A DNA stretch of 64,000 bases, taken from assembly GCF_000715075.1 (NCBI RefSeq), contig NC_134101.1, positions 151,875,084-151,939,083 on the forward strand, written 5' to 3'. The stretch is from Nicotiana tabacum (lineage: Eukaryota; Streptophyta; Magnoliopsida; Solanales; Solanaceae). Each line of letters starts with the position of its first letter. Within the stretch, counting starts at the first letter, position 1. The translations under genes were made by a program, and so were the position numbers. Positions 36,309-48,589 of this stretch are shown here, in pieces. The notes below the pieces were generated by a model. That model was not told the DNA's origin. It searched no databases and worked only from the letters and a program-made list of their open reading frames with translations.

Positions 36309-37605
36309 CTAATAGTAAGAAAATAAATTCAACCAACTCATCACCTCATATGAAAAACCACAAGACATCCTATAAAAGTTTCATGACCCTTTAAGAAAAT
36401 CTCCAGAAGAATTGTATAATGCAAATCGCAAAGGATAAAACTATCGGACAGACAAAAATCTACAAGAAAAAATATATATACTGATATCTCTGTCCTTGTG
36501 TGCGAGTGCGTGTTTTGTTTTATCGGTGTTGATGGAAAGTACATGAAGAGGCAGTGAGGATGGTGTTTATATATTTGGGCTAACCAATTCGGGCATTGAG
36601 CAATTAACTGACCTGTATCTTGGCGTGGCAAGCCATTATGGCCGGTGTTTGCAGCCTTTGCATGGCTGGCTTCTCTTTGCCTTTATCATTACTAACATTT
36701 GAGCCCCATTTGCTTGAAAGACAAAAAAAAGAGAAGAATTTATTCCATGACTGAATGTTGAGATATGTTGAACTAAATTATAAATTATAGTACAATCCTA
36801 ATACGAGCAACCAATACCTATTTTTGGTGAAATTTCAGTTTTGGGGTGCTTGACATTCTCTGATGTCCGATGATTTTATGTGCAACCAAATAGCCCCTAT
36901 TTTGTACATTCTTTCCTCCTTGACCTATGTTCCCTAATTTTAAACTCAATAATCTCACTTTTATCACTCACACCACTATTCAAAACAATCAATTGCAGAA
37001 AATAACTAAAGAAATAAAAAATTATAGAACCCTTTTTCAATTTCTGATTCAATCGAGAGAAAAAAGTACGAAGAAGAAAAAAGAAACAAAACTAATTAAA
37101 GAGAAAGAAATTAAACTTCTCTTGATTAGATGGATAATCTAATGGTATAATTTATGTCAAGCCGCTTGGAGAGACATGAATTTTCGACACCAACCTTCTG
37201 AGTTCTTTGCAACCTTCTGAATTTGGATGAAGTTTAGGAGCGCCTCTTAGGGATTTTGATAGCCTATTTTTTAGTTTCGCCTCTTAGGGATGAAGTTTAG
37301 GGATTTTGTGAAAGTATTTTGGAGGCAATTTAGGGTGAAAGTGAATTTGGAGGGATTAACGTGAAACTTTTGAAGCATTTTTTAAAAGTTTTCATCCGTT
37401 TCGTGCCTATTTCGCTGAAATCAAGTATTAGAGACCAGATATTAACTTTTGTATAGACCAAAATAAGCCTGGTCATGTATTTAGAAAATAAAATTGTGTG
37501 CTAAAGACCAAAATAAAATTCTCATCCCTATAAGTACACTTTTAGGGACCATATTTAAAACTTGTCGCTAAATGTTGGTCCCTAATAAGGATTTTTCTTG
37601 TAGTG
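36309..37605 (-). mobile_element. CACTA 5' terminal region
   Basis: Resumes the transposon after element 4. No coding frame is supported. The last ~300 bp contains short repeated subterminal strings (cgcctcttagggat near 37,235 and 37,277; gggaccatatt and ggtccctaataa near the end). It terminates in tttttcttgtagtg at 37,605. The following att (37,606-37,608) could be the 3-bp target duplication, but the partner is not available. Confidence 0.6.
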
Positions 37606-37834
37606 ATTAGAGTTTAGCTATATATATTAAATTGTAATAGTAGAAGAGTCACTGATATAATTAAATTGACGTGTTTGCCCTAACTAAAATACGAAACAGA
37701 ACTAATAATCGGAATTGGAGTTTGAAACACTGACAAGTTCATTCCCAATAAATTATGCTAGTTTTTGAATTTTTGAATTCAGCAAATTTGAACCTTTACT
37801 AGTACAACATCTATACTCCATGAACTATTCTTGG
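37606..37834. other. Spacer between CACTA end and tandem repeat
   Basis: AT-rich, no gene seen. From ~37,785 partial, diverged repeat units begin (gaacctttactagtaca). Confidence 0.4.
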
Positions 37835-38330
37835 TTTTTGAACATTTACTAGTGCAAAATTTAGAAAAATCCAGAAGCGATTCATGATTTTAGAATTCAT
37901 ATTAAACTTCAGCAACTTTTAACCTTTAAATACAAAATCCAGAAAAAATTGCTGGTTTTTGAACCTTTACTAGTGCAAAATCTAGAAATATTCAGGAACG
38001 ATTCATGATTTTTGAATTCACATTATACTAAATTTTAGGATCGGTTCATGGTTTTTGAATTCGCATTATACTTCAACAAATTTTAACTTTTGAATACAAA
38101 ATTCAGGATAAATTATTAGTTTTTGAACCTTTACCAGTGCAAAATTCAGGAAAATCTGAAAACACTTCATGATTTTTGAATTCACATTATACTTCAGCGA
38201 CTTTTAACCTTTAAATACAAAATCCTTGAATAATTACTGATTTTGAACCTTTACTAGTGCAAAATCCAGAAAAATCGTGGAACGATTCATGAATTTTCAA
38301 TTTACATTATATTTAATAATTGAGAGCTAC
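37835..38330. repeat. 121-bp tandem repeat, about four units
   Basis: Units start with tttttgaacMtttacYagtgcaaaa at 37,835, 37,956, 38,120 and 38,241. Units 1 and 3 are each 121 bp. Unit 2 is 164 bp because an internal ~43-bp segment (ttcatgRtttttgaattcRcattata) is duplicated. The last unit is partial. No coding potential. It may be a small satellite block or part of an unrecognised element. Confidence 0.85.
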
Positions 38331-38698
38331 TTCTTCAGGCCATCCAAACTCTATGAATAATTCTTGGATTTTGAATTTATAAATATTTAAAATCCAGTAG
38401 TCGTTCCTGGAGTTACTCCGTGTTTTTAGATAGGATGTTTTTGTAAACACACTAGTATTTTCTCATTAATAAGTGGCTATTTTACTAATATGATTCAAAA
38501 TAGGAATAAACTCTAATAACCGACCTGAAAAATGGCTACTTACCAAGATCATCCAAAGGAAAATTGAGAAGGCCCACAAATGAGGCACGCACTCCAGACA
38601 TAAGGCCCATCTATGGAAAGTGTTTTGCTTGCTTGTTCTACTTATACAAGAAAAAGCCAAAGATCCATCTTTTGATGGTGTGGCAAGTGTCAAGACCC
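38331..38698. other. Unassigned sequence before element 5
   Basis: No gene or recognisable repeat. It ends gcaag at 38,694-38,698, the presumed target sequence at the left border of element 5. Confidence 0.4.
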
Positions 38699-41199
38699 GA
38701 ATTCCAATTCAGGTCGTGATAGCGCCCAACACCGTGGTTAGGCAAGTCAACCCTAACAACTAGTGAGTTCTCAATTATTTTATTTAAACGTTTCCAACAT
38801 TCACTTAACTTATATTTAAACCAATCGATAATCAACAATTTTATAACATTAGAAATGCAAACCCCAAAATGATAGTCTACAGTGTGTGCCAGGAACTAGT
38901 GTCACAAGTACTAGGGCAACTAGTAGAATATAAAAAATACCATTATCCTACTGCCTGAAACAGAATAGAAAGTACATAATCAACAACAAAAGAAGAAAAC
39001 TCCGATATGTTGCGGAACGGCTCGGAAGGGGCAACTCACCGTGGGATCTCGATCAGGATTCTGGAACGCGCGCCAGAGGGGTAACTAGATGCACCTACCT
39101 CAGATCTTTTACAGTTAAGTACAGAAGTATAGTATAAGTACATAAACAATATGTACCCAGCAAGTATCCAGTCTAACTTCGAAAAAGTAGTGATGAGGGG
39201 TCGACTTGACACTTACTAAGGTCAATATCAATAATATATAAGGCTTACACCAAGCATGATTAGCATGAATATAATAACAATCTCAGAATCAAGGAGGAAA
39301 CAATATATCAATTTCAGTCATGTCATATAATAATTTACACTTCAAAGCCTTTAAATAGAGTAAATCATGGATTTATTTCCACATAAATATCATGCGCACA
39401 TTATGTCGAGGTCGTACGGTCCGGTCCAACATAATAATAATTGTGCACTGCCAGCGAGCCGAATGGCGTGCACCATAGATGCATCTATTTCTACCGAGGT
39501 GATCGACCCGATCCACAAATAACAATTATTATCAAGAAGGCACATAAAGGCGCATTTATAGTCAAATAAATTCATACAAGTTCTCAAGTAAGTGCGTACA
39601 TTCGTTTATATTTATTTTCAATCCCTAACATATCCTTAGTGATCTCATTAGCAAGTAAGAACACAAGCATTTGCAATTATGGCATGATGTGGGTCCTAAA
39701 CTACCCGGACAATTAGCATAATAATAGCTACGCATGGAATCTCATCACCACGTACATACGTAGCCCACCACAGACAATCACATACATTTATTTAATTCAC
39801 CTAGGGGTTTATTTCCCTCTTACGAGGTTAGAAAGGAGACTCACCTTGCTCCAAAGCTTACTCCCAATATCAAGAACGCGCTCAAACTCTCAATTCGGAG
39901 CCGAATAATCCAAAACTAAACAAATGGGGTAAGAACTAGTCAATACAAGCTCAAGAGTTCATATTCTAACTATTGAAGTAATTTCCCAACACTAAATTCA
40001 AGTTTCCTAAAATCCATCCCCAGGCCCCACGTGCTCGTATTCCAGAAATTCTCGAGGGAAGTTGTTACCCATAACCTAAGGACCAAGAATATATGATTTT
40101 TACTTCATTCTATAACAAATTTCGTGGTTAAATCTTGTTTTTATCAAAACCCTAGGTTTTACTCTAAACCCACAATTCTCACAAATTTACAAGGTATAAT
40201 CTACCCCTAAACTATGTATTAAACTCACATTAAGTAGAAATAACTTACCTTACGAATGCTAGGTTGAAAGCCCTCTTTGGAAGCTCCCAAATCGCCCAAC
40301 CAATGAATGAAATGTGTCAACAATGATACACTCCCGTATTAAATGAAGGCACTGCCTTCAGCAATTTCTGCACCTGCGGTTAGGGGACCGCATCTGCAGT
40401 CTCGCTTCTGCGAGGAAAGGTCCACATCTGTGGAGTTGGGATGGGTTGGCTGGGACCGCTTCTGTAGTTTGGGGGCCGCTCCTGCTGTTCCGCTTTTGCA
40501 AAAGAGGAGCCGCATCTGTGGTTCCTGGGCTCCTCCCCTTGGCCGGACCTGCGAATGGGTGACTGCTCCAGCGGTCTTGCACCTGTGGCTGGCCAACCGC
40601 AGGTGCGGTTATGAAAGCAACCTGTAGCTTCAGCTCTTTCCAAATTTTTCTAACTCAACTCGAGCCTTGCCCGATTGACGCTTGGGGCTCTCGGGGCCCC
40701 ACCCGAACATACCGACAAGTTTGAAATCATAAAACGGACTCGCTCGAAGATTCGGAACACCCGAAACAACGCTAAATCTAGCAATCACCCCCCTAAAACC
40801 AATTGCATCAAACTTATGAACTTCAAGTTCTTTAATTCACATCCAATCCAACGAAATATACTTATACTACTCGGATTGATACCAAATTTTGTGTGCAAGT
40901 CTTAAATGATAATAAAGAACTATTTCCGATTCGAACATTCGCCCAAGTCCGAAATCATCATACGAACCTGATGGAACTTTCAAATCCGGATTCCGAGGTC
41001 ATTTACTCAAAATGTTGATCGAGGTCAAACTTGGCCTTTTAAGCCAACCTTAAGGAACCAAGTGTTCTGATTTCAACCCAAACTCTTTCAATTCCCGAAC
41101 CAACTTCCCGCAAGTCATAAATCAGTAAAAGTAAGTATGGGAAGTCTTATTTAGGGAAACGGGGTTCTAGAAAGAAAAACGACCAGTCAATTCGTTACA
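38699..41199 (-). repeat. 3' LTR of element 5 (2,501 bp)
   Basis: Minus strand TGTAACGAATTGACTGGTC... to ...GGGTCTTGACA. U3 palindromes of the CGCATCTGCGG/CGCTTCTGCG type are at 40,368-40,612. A TATA-like ttaata on the minus strand is at 40,337-40,343. The R/U5 half (38,699-39,790) resembles element 3's. Confidence 0.87.
40368..40612 (-). repeat. U3 palindrome array of element 5 (3' LTR)
   Basis: Units such as gcacctgcgg, cgcatctgcag, cgcttctgcg, cgcttttgca and cgcaggtgcgg within 245 bp. The 5' LTR copy at 57,591-57,760 is cut by element 7. Long open frames on both strands here arise from the repeats and are not genes. Confidence 0.75.
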
Positions 41200-41214
41200 T
41201 TCTCCACCTCTTAA
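41200..41214 (-). promoter_or_regulatory. Polypurine tract of element 5
   Basis: Minus strand taagaggtggagaa abuts TGTAACGAATT. It is preceded by cgttcgaggatgaatgt, which encodes the FEDE residues near the end of pol. Confidence 0.8.
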
Positions 41215-42640
41215 ACAAACATTCATCCTCGAACGGGTTTAGATTCATATCTAAAGTGCCGAATAAGCATGGATATCTGCTCTGCATGTCCTCCTCGGAC
41301 TCCCAGGTCGCCTCCTCGACTGGTTGGCCCCTCTACTGGACCTTTACCGCAGAAATCCTTTTGGATCTCAACTAGCGATCATATCTATCAATAATGGCAA
41401 CTGGCTCCTCTTTTTAAACTCTTATCCAGCTGAATAGTACTGAAGTCTAACACATGGGACAAGTCAGCGTGATACCTCTGAAGCATAGATACGTGAAAAA
41501 CTGGATGAACTCCTGATAAGCTGGGAGGTAAAGCAAGCTCATAAGAAACCTCCCCAAGTTGCCTCAACACCTCAAATGGGCCAATAAACCTTGTGCTCAA
41601 ATTTCCCTTCTTCCTGAATCTCGTAATACCCTTCATCGGCGAGACTTTCAAGAGAACCTTCCCGCCGACCATGAATGATACATCGCGCTCTTTCTGATTT
41701 GCGTAACTCTTCTGTCTATACTGAGCTGTGCAGAGCCTTTCCTGAATCAAATTTATATTTTCTACGGTATCTTTCACCAAATCTGTACCATAAAACTTAG
41801 CCTCATCGAGCTCAAACCAACCGATAGGAGAACGACATTGCTGGCCGTATAAAGCCTCAAATGGAGCCATCTCGATGCTGGAGTGATAACTGTTGTTGAA
41901 AGCAAACTCATCCAAGGGCAAGAACTTATCCCACTATCCTCCAAAGTTAATCACACATGCTCTAATCATGTCCTCCAAAATCTGAAATGTCCGCTCTGAC
42001 TGCCCGTCGGTCTGAGGATGAAATGTTGTGCTGAGCTACACACGGGTCCCCAACTCACTCTGAACAGCTCTCCAGAAATGTGAAGTGAACTGAGGGCCTC
42101 TATCTGATATGATGGAAATGGGCACACCGTGCAACCGAACTATCTCCCGAATATAGATCTGAGCTAACCTCTCTGAAGTATAAGTAGTCACTACCGTAAT
42201 GAAGTGTGTCTACTTGGTCAACCTATCGACAATGACCCAAACTGTATCAAACTTTCGCAATGTCCGCGGTAACCCGACTACGAAGTCCATAGTAATGCGC
42301 TCCCACTTCCACTCAGGTATAGGCATCTGCTGAAGTAGGCCACCTGGGCGCTAGTGCTCATACTTAACCTGCTGGAAATTCAAACACCTAGCCACATACT
42401 CAACTATGTCTTTCTTCATCCGCCGCCACCAATAATGCTGTCTCAGGTCACGATACATCTTCGTAGCACCTGGATGAATGGAATATCGTGAACTATGTGC
42501 CTCCTCTAGAATTATCTCCCTCAAGCTATCAACATTAGGAACACATAGGCGACCCTAGAGTCGCATAACACCATCCTCGCCAATAGAAACCAACTTGGCA
42601 CTACCCTATAGCACCGTCTCTCTAAGAACTGCCAAATGCG
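41215..42640 (-). pseudogene. Integrase and chromodomain-like tail of element 5
   Basis: Integrase joins the reverse-transcribed DNA to the host chromosome. Visible in order: the zinc-binding CC pair (CLNFQQVKYEH, with the second Cys of CLNC replaced by Phe, ~42,365-42,410); core pieces [11 protein letters not shown] (~42,270), SIISDRGPQFTS (~42,110) and HPQTDGQSERTFQILEDM (~41,965-42,020), so the D, D and E catalytic residues are all present; then FNNSYHSSIEMAPFEALYG to HPVFHVSMLQRYHADLSHVL (41,430-41,900) and a chromodomain-like tail VQ(stop)[16 protein letters not shown] (~41,280-41,345). At least six in-frame stops, mostly TAG, inactivate it. Confidence 0.85.
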
Positions 42641-43469
42641 GATCATCGAACTACCGAGCCTTGATCTGCCCCAAAAGTGAAGACTGAGCAACAATACACG
42701 CAAGGACTCGGCTGGGCTCTAAGATGTCCAACCTCACAAGTCTATTAGCCAGGGACCGAATATCCAAAGCTAGTGGCCTCTCCTTCGCTGAAATGAATGC
42801 CGAGCTACCCATACTCTCTGATTTCCTACTCAAGGCATCCGCGACCACATTTGCCTTGCCCGGATGATAAAGAATGGTGATGTCATAATCCTTTAGTAAC
42901 TCCATCCATCTACGATGTCTCAAATTGAGATCCCTCTGTTTGAAAAAATGTTGCAAGCTGCGATGATCACTGTAAACCTCACATGACACCCCATACAGAT
43001 AATGCCTTCATATCTTAAGAGCATGAACAATCTCTGCAAGCTCCTGGTCATGCACAGGGTAATTCTTCTCATGAATTTTCAGTTAACATGAAGCATATGA
43101 AATAACTCGCCCATCCTACATCAACACACATTCCAAGCCGATACGTGAAGCGTCGTAATATACCGTATACATCCCCAAATCGGAAGGCAACACAAGAACC
43201 GGTGTTGTAGTAAACGTTGTCTTGAGCTTCTGAAAGCTCGTCTCACAATCATCAGACCAATAAAAAGGAGCACCCTTCCGGGTCAATCTAGTCAGAGGTG
43301 AATTAATAGATGAAAAGCCTTGCAAACATCGGCAGTAATAACCTGTTAATCCCAGAAAACTCCTGAATTTGGTCACTGAAGTAGGATGTGGCCAACTCTG
43401 AACTGCCTCAATCTTCTTGGGATCCACCTTAATACCCTCTCCGGACATAATATGCCCCAAGAATGCCAC
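42641..43469 (-). pseudogene. RNase H region of element 5
   Basis: RNase H removes the RNA strand during reverse transcription. From right to left: MAFLGHIMSGEGIKVDPKKI and FRSFLGLTGYYCRCLQGFSS (RT connection), YWSDDCETSFQKLKTTFTTT, VYYDASRIGLECVLM (the first catalytic Asp of RNase H is retained in YYDAS), then after a broken stretch (~43,000-43,115) [41 protein letters not shown] and a linker toward integrase. Confidence 0.85.
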
Positions 43470-43920
43470 TGACTCTAGCCAAAACTCACACTTGGAGAAA
43501 TTAGCATATAGCTTCTGCTCTTACAAGGTCTGAAGCACTACTTTCAAATGCTGCTCGTGCTCCCCCATGCTATGTGAGTATATCAAGATGTCGTCAATGA
43601 AGACGATAACAAAGGAATCGATATAAAGCCTAAACACCCTGTTCATCAAGTCCATAAACTAATGTCGTTGGGGCATTAGTCAAGCCAAAGGACATCACTA
43701 GAAACTCATAATGGCCATATCTAGTACGAAAAGTTCTCTTCGGGACATCTGAGTCTCGAATCTTCAACTGATGATACCCTGATCTCAAGTCGATCTTAGA
43801 GAACACCCTGCAACTGGTCGAACAAATCATCAATGCGCGGCAACGGGTACTTGTTCTTGATGGTAGCCTTGTTCAACTGGCAGTAATCAATGCACATCTA
43901 CATGGTCCCATCTTTCTTCT
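43470..43920 (-). pseudogene. Reverse transcriptase of element 5, C-terminal segment
   Basis: Contains [20 protein letters not shown] and [18 protein letters not shown] (43,650-43,800) and the polymerase active-site segment [15 protein letters not shown] (~43,565-43,610) in a shifted frame, then HLKVVLQTL and [15 protein letters not shown]. The two active-site Asp residues are intact. The gene is cut at 43,920 by element 6; the upstream RT part is at 53,366 onward. Confidence 0.87.
43916..43920. repeat. Target site duplication of element 6, left
   Basis: CTTCT before TGTCATGACC. Its partner is at 53,361-53,365. Confidence 0.9.
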
Positions 43921-46726
43921 TGTCATGACCCTAAACCTGGATCCGATCGTGATGGCGCCTCTCATGAAGACAAGGTCAGCCGACACTTTCCCATTTCACT
44001 TTTAAGCAATTAAACAATAAGAATTAAGTCTAAAACGTAATAACTAGTCCCAAAGTAAGTAATGAATAGTACAATGAGGAATAAAACCAACACAGCCCGA
44101 TACCGGGGTGTCATTAGTCATGAGCATCTACAATCCGGATGAATAAAAGAAAGGTCTACATAGTCTAATACAAATCTAAAACAGAGGAAGATAAGATAAA
44201 GGAAGAAGCTCTAGGCTGCGAACGCCGGCAACTACCTAGAGAATCTTCGAATCTGCCTGAGTTGGAAAGATCAACACTCGCTAGCGGGACCTGATATGCC
44301 TGAATCTGCACACAGGGTGCAGGGAGTAAAGTGAGTACTCCAACTCAGTGAGTAATAATCATAAATAAAGACTGAAAGCAAGAAATCACGTAAGGCATAT
44401 TATAGGCTACAAGGAAGCAGTAAAAGCCAGTAAAATAGTGAAGTAGTAAAGATGTGTAAAATTACTGAGTTCAATTTAAAACTTCAATAAATGACTTTTT
44501 AACAATTAAGCAAGCAAATGACAGGCAAATAGGAAAGATAAACACATAAAGGATCGCCCCTCGGGCACAGTGTCAACAAATCCGCCCCTCGGGCAATATC
44601 TCAGAAACAATACTAGCCCCTCGGGCTATATCTCACATCACAATGGGTACCCACGCTCACTGGGGCTGTACAAACTCCTGGAGGGGGCCCTTATAGACCA
44701 AGCACAATATCAAGCCATCTCGTGGCTTCATCACTAGGCTCTCGGCTTCATATCAACAAACCAACTCATGGCGTACAAATCACAGGCCCTCAGCCTCATA
44801 ATCATAATCCGGTGTTTCCTCACAACATAGGCCCTCGGCCTTACTCAGTCAAAATTCTCTCAAGCCACTAGAGCAATAGTAAAACATGATGCTCAGCTCA
44901 AAAGATCATTTAAAATCTCATTTAAGTGTTAAAGCAAAGTAAACATGGCTGAGTTATGAAAACAGTAGAATATACCATGACTGAGTTCAAGTATAAAGTC
45001 AAAACAGTGAGGAAATATCAGTAAAAATCCCCTAAGGGTTAAAATAGTTGGCACGAGGCCCAAATATGGCATTCAGTCCAAAACATGATGATAGCAAACA
45101 GTTTCAGTCAAATACGCGGTAAAATAGTCATTCGGGGCGGACTAAGTCACAATCCCCAACAGTGCACGACCCCACACTCGTCATCTAGTGTGTGCGTCAC
45201 CTCAATATAGTACAACGATGTGCAATCAAGGGTTTCATACCCTCAGGACATCATTTACAATCATTACTCACCTCAATCCGGTTAAATCTCTAGCCTGTGA
45301 TGCCTTTGCCCCTCGAATCGGCCTCCACTCACGTCGAATCTATCTAAGATCAGAATCACTGCGTCAAAATATGCTAAGCGAATGAAGCCCAAGCTAAACT
45401 AATCAATTTACAACTTAAATCCCAAAATTACAAAAACCCGACCCCCGAGCCCACATCCCGGAATTCGATAAAATTCACATCAATAGATTCCTCATCTCCC
45501 CACGAGTTCATACATATCAAAAGTCCCAAAATCCGACCACAAATGGTCCCTCAAATCCTCAAGTCTAGGTCTCCAATACCAAGCCCTAGTTTCCCCAATT
45601 TTAACCCTTAAATTCCATTAATTATAGCTCTAATCTGTGAAATAATACTATAGGGACGAGGTTTAGGTCCAAAATCGTTATATCAATGAAGTTCCCTTGA
45701 ATTCCCTCTTCAAAATCGCCCAAAATGCTCCCAAACCAACTTAGAAATGGTGGAATAATTCAAAATTCGTGAAGGAAACAATCTATACTTTCTGGCAAAG
45801 GGATTCCACACCTGCAGCCAAATCCCCGCTTCAGCGGCACCGCTTTTGCGATCAATGGACCACTTCTGCGGTCATCACTTAAATGACCATTTTCCGCTTC
45901 TGCGATCCTTTTCCTGCACCTGCGCTATCACAGGTGCGGCTCCTCAGACACTTCTACGGCCCCAGCCTTCCTAGGCCACTTTTCGCTTCTGCGGCCCTCT
46001 TCCTCGCATCTACGGCATGCACCTGCGGTCCCCAATCCACAGGTGCGGAAACAACCGAAGCAGAAATCTGCAGCTTCACCCAAACTCCAAACTCCCCATC
46101 AACCATCTGAAATTACCCCGAGGCCCCCGGGACCTCAACCAAAAGCACAAACATGTCCCATAACCTTATTCAAACTTATATCAATCTTCAAAACACCTCA
46201 AACAACATCGAATCAACCAAAACATATCAAATTCAAGCCTAAGTTTCCAAAATCTTCCAAATTACGCTTTTGATCAAAAATGCAACCAAACCACGTCCGA
46301 ATGACCTGAAATTTTGCACACACATCCCAAATGGCATAGCGGAACTAGTGCAACTCTCGGAATTCCATTCTGGACCCTATATCAAAATCTCACCTATCAA
46401 CTAGAAATTGCCAAAAATCCAATCTCGCCAATTCAAGCCTAAATCTACTCCGGACCTCCAAAATGCATTCCGATCATGCTCCTACGTCCCAAATCACCAA
46501 CCATCAGAACTCACATTCGAGGCCTCTAACACATAAGTCAATATCTGGTTGACTTTTCCAACTTAAGCTTCCTCAAAAGAGACTAAGTGTCTCAAACCTA
46601 ACCAGTTTCTTTCCGAACCCGAGCCAACCAACCCGATCACTCATAGAACTGATAAACAAAGCAATAAGAAGTAGAGATGGGGGAAACGGAGCGATAACTC
46701 ATGAGACGACTGGCTGGGTCGTCACA
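43921..46726 (-). repeat. 3' LTR of element 6
   Basis: Minus strand TGTGACGACCCAGCCAGTC to ...GGGTCATGACA. U3 palindromes 45,805-46,065. Decayed TATA position 45,783-45,788. CTC-loop inverted repeats at 44,556, 44,584, 44,616, 44,713 and 44,830. Confidence 0.92.
45805..46065 (-). repeat. U3 palindrome array of element 6 (3' LTR)
   Basis: Units include accgcttttgcgat, cgcttctgcgatc, cgcacctg-type pairs and ccacaggtgcgg, with c/t-rich spacers. The 5' LTR copy is at 52,425-52,690 with similar order. Confidence 0.75.
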
Positions 46727-46740
46727 TCCTCCCCTCTTAA
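46727..46740 (-). promoter_or_regulatory. Polypurine tract of element 6
   Basis: Minus strand aagaggggagga directly before the LTR start TGTGACGACCC; the pre-PPT box cgttcgaggacaaacgt is just upstream. Confidence 0.8.
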
Positions 46741-47836
46741 ACAAACGTTTGTCCTCGAACGAGTCAAGAAACATACCTGAAGCCTCAAACAGGTGTGGAT
46801 ATCTACTCCACATCTCCCACTCGGTCTCCCAAGTAGCCTCCTCCACAGGCCAACCTCTCCACATCTCTGGCATCATCGTGCTGAACTTTTTCCTTAAGGA
46901 CAAGCAAATGCAAATCATCATACTGGCGCTCTCTGATGTGATCATATAAGGAAAACTGAGAAACCATACAAGCCAATACCCGACTGTGCTCTGAAATATC
47001 CAACCTCACAAACCGATTATCCAAGGCCTGAACATCAGCTACAAGAGGCCTCTCCCCAATTGGAATATATGCCAAACTCCCCATTCTCATCGCCTTTCGG
47101 CTCAAGGCATCAGCCACCACATTGGCCTTTCCCGAATGGTATAATATAGTGATGTCATAATCCTTTAGCAACTCCAACCACCTCCGCTGCCTCAAATTAA
47201 GATCCTTATGCTTGAACAAGTGATGGAGACTATGATGATAAGTATACACCTCACAAGACACCACATACAAGTAATGCCTCCAAATCTTCAACACGTTAAT
47301 TATGGCAGCCAACTCCATATCATGAACGAGGTATTTTTCTCATGGGGCTTCAACTAACGAGAAGCATAAACAATAACCCTACCCTCCTGCATTAATACAC
47401 AACCAATATCAACTCTCGAAGCATCACAATGCACGGTATATGAACCTAAAGCCGATGGCAAAACTAACACTAGAGATGTGGTCAAGGCTGCCTTGAGCTT
47501 CTGAAAGCTCTCCTCACACTCATCCGACCATACAAATGAAGCACCCTTCTGAGTCAACTTGGTCAAGGGCGATGCAATAGATGAGAATCCCTGAACAAAC
47601 CGGCGATAATAGCCTGCCAAACCAAGAAAGTTGCGAATATCTGTAGCTAAGGACGGTCTGCGCCAACTCTAAACTGCCTCTATCTTCTTCAGATCAACCT
47701 GAATACCCTCTCTGGACACCACGTGCCCCAAGACAGCCACTGAACTGAGCCAAAACTCACACTTGGAGAATTTTGCATAAAGTTTCTCCTCCCTCAATCT
47801 CTGCAACACAGCTCTCAAATTCTCCACGTGCTCCAA
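46741..47836 (-). pseudogene. RNase H of element 6 fused to a chromodomain-like tail; integrase deleted
   Basis: From right to left: a connection segment with [40 protein letters not shown] and VHCDASRVDIGCVLMQ (47,354-47,640); then [20 protein letters not shown] and [20 protein letters not shown] (47,090-47,260). After the linker [20 protein letters not shown] (~46,885-46,945) the next recognisable sequence, one frame over, is [22 protein letters not shown] (46,790-46,855), the tail that follows integrase in elements 5 and 7. The zinc-binding and DDE parts, over 1 kb in elements 5 and 7, are absent. Confidence 0.85.
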
Positions 47837-48589
47837 CTAGCTACGTGAATACAGCAGAATATCATCAATGAAGACTATGACAAACAAGTCGAGATAAGGC
47901 TGGAACACGCTGTTACTCATATGCATGAATGTCGCTGGGGCATTGGTCAGCCCAAAAGACATCACCAAGAACTCATAATGACCATATCGGGTCCTGAAAG
48001 CTGTCTTAAGAATATCTGAGTCCCTGATCTTCAACTGGTGATAACCCGAACGGAGATCAATCTTTGAGCACACTCTCGCTCCCTGAAGCTGGTCAAATAA
48101 ATCATCAATGCGAGGCAAGGGATACTTATTCTTAACTGTTACTTTGGTCAACTGCCTATAATCAATGCACACCCTCATAGTGTCATCCTTCTTCTTCACA
48201 AATAGAACCGGCGCACCCCAAGGTGACACACTAGGCCGAATGAACCCCTTATCAAGGAGTTCCTGAAGCTGCTCCTTCAACTCCGCTGGTGCTATACGAT
48301 ACGACGGAATAGAAATGGGCTGAGTGCCCGGCACTAGGTCAATACCAAAATCAATATCCCTATCCGGTGGCATGCCCGCTAGGTCTGCAGGAAACATATC
48401 AGGAAAATCCCTCACAATTGGAACAGAATCAATACTGGGAGTCTCTGCACTAACATTCCTCACAAAGGCTAGATATGAAAGACAACCCTTCTCGACCATA
48501 CCCTGGGCCTTCAAGAATGAAATCTCACTACTGGGAACATAATCAGTCAAACCTCGCCACTTAATCCATGGCACAGCCAGTATAGCCAA
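47837..48589 (-). pseudogene. Reverse transcriptase of element 6
   Basis: A 250-codon open stretch. The protease-RT linker is followed by [80 protein letters not shown] and the active-site segment [15 protein letters not shown]. Fingers and palm are intact in sequence, and this is the best preserved enzyme region in the window. It is closed by TAG straight after YSRS; the connection then continues in the same element with further stops (EAV-TAG-SWRR near 47,672). Confidence 0.9.

Larger units (their letters stand above)
22284..37605 (-). mobile_element. CACTA (En/Spm) DNA transposon, split by element 4
   Basis: The right terminus at 37,591-37,605 reads atttttcttgtagtg, the inverse of the CACTACAAGAAAAAT terminal repeat that is characteristic of CACTA elements. 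The minus-strand gene at 22,640-25,135 is a TNP2-like transposase, so 37,605 is the 5' side. Element 4 inserted at 26,152/26,153 and duplicated AGCAC. The left terminus is missing: element 3's LTR abuts at 22,283 and no matching CACTA end is seen. Net length without element 4 is about 5.2 kb. That the whole interval belongs to one transposon is inference. Confidence 0.7.

Noticed and set aside
40339..40643. Several overlapping open frames on both strands
   Set aside because: They arise from the GC-rich U3 palindromes of element 5. No domain, and the frames are not kept in the other LTR.
46741..46960. Element 6 integrase absence as a sequencing gap
   Set aside because: The sequence is continuous and both sides are recognisable with the PPT and LTR in normal order, so a true deletion is the simpler reading. 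A long-read check would settle it.
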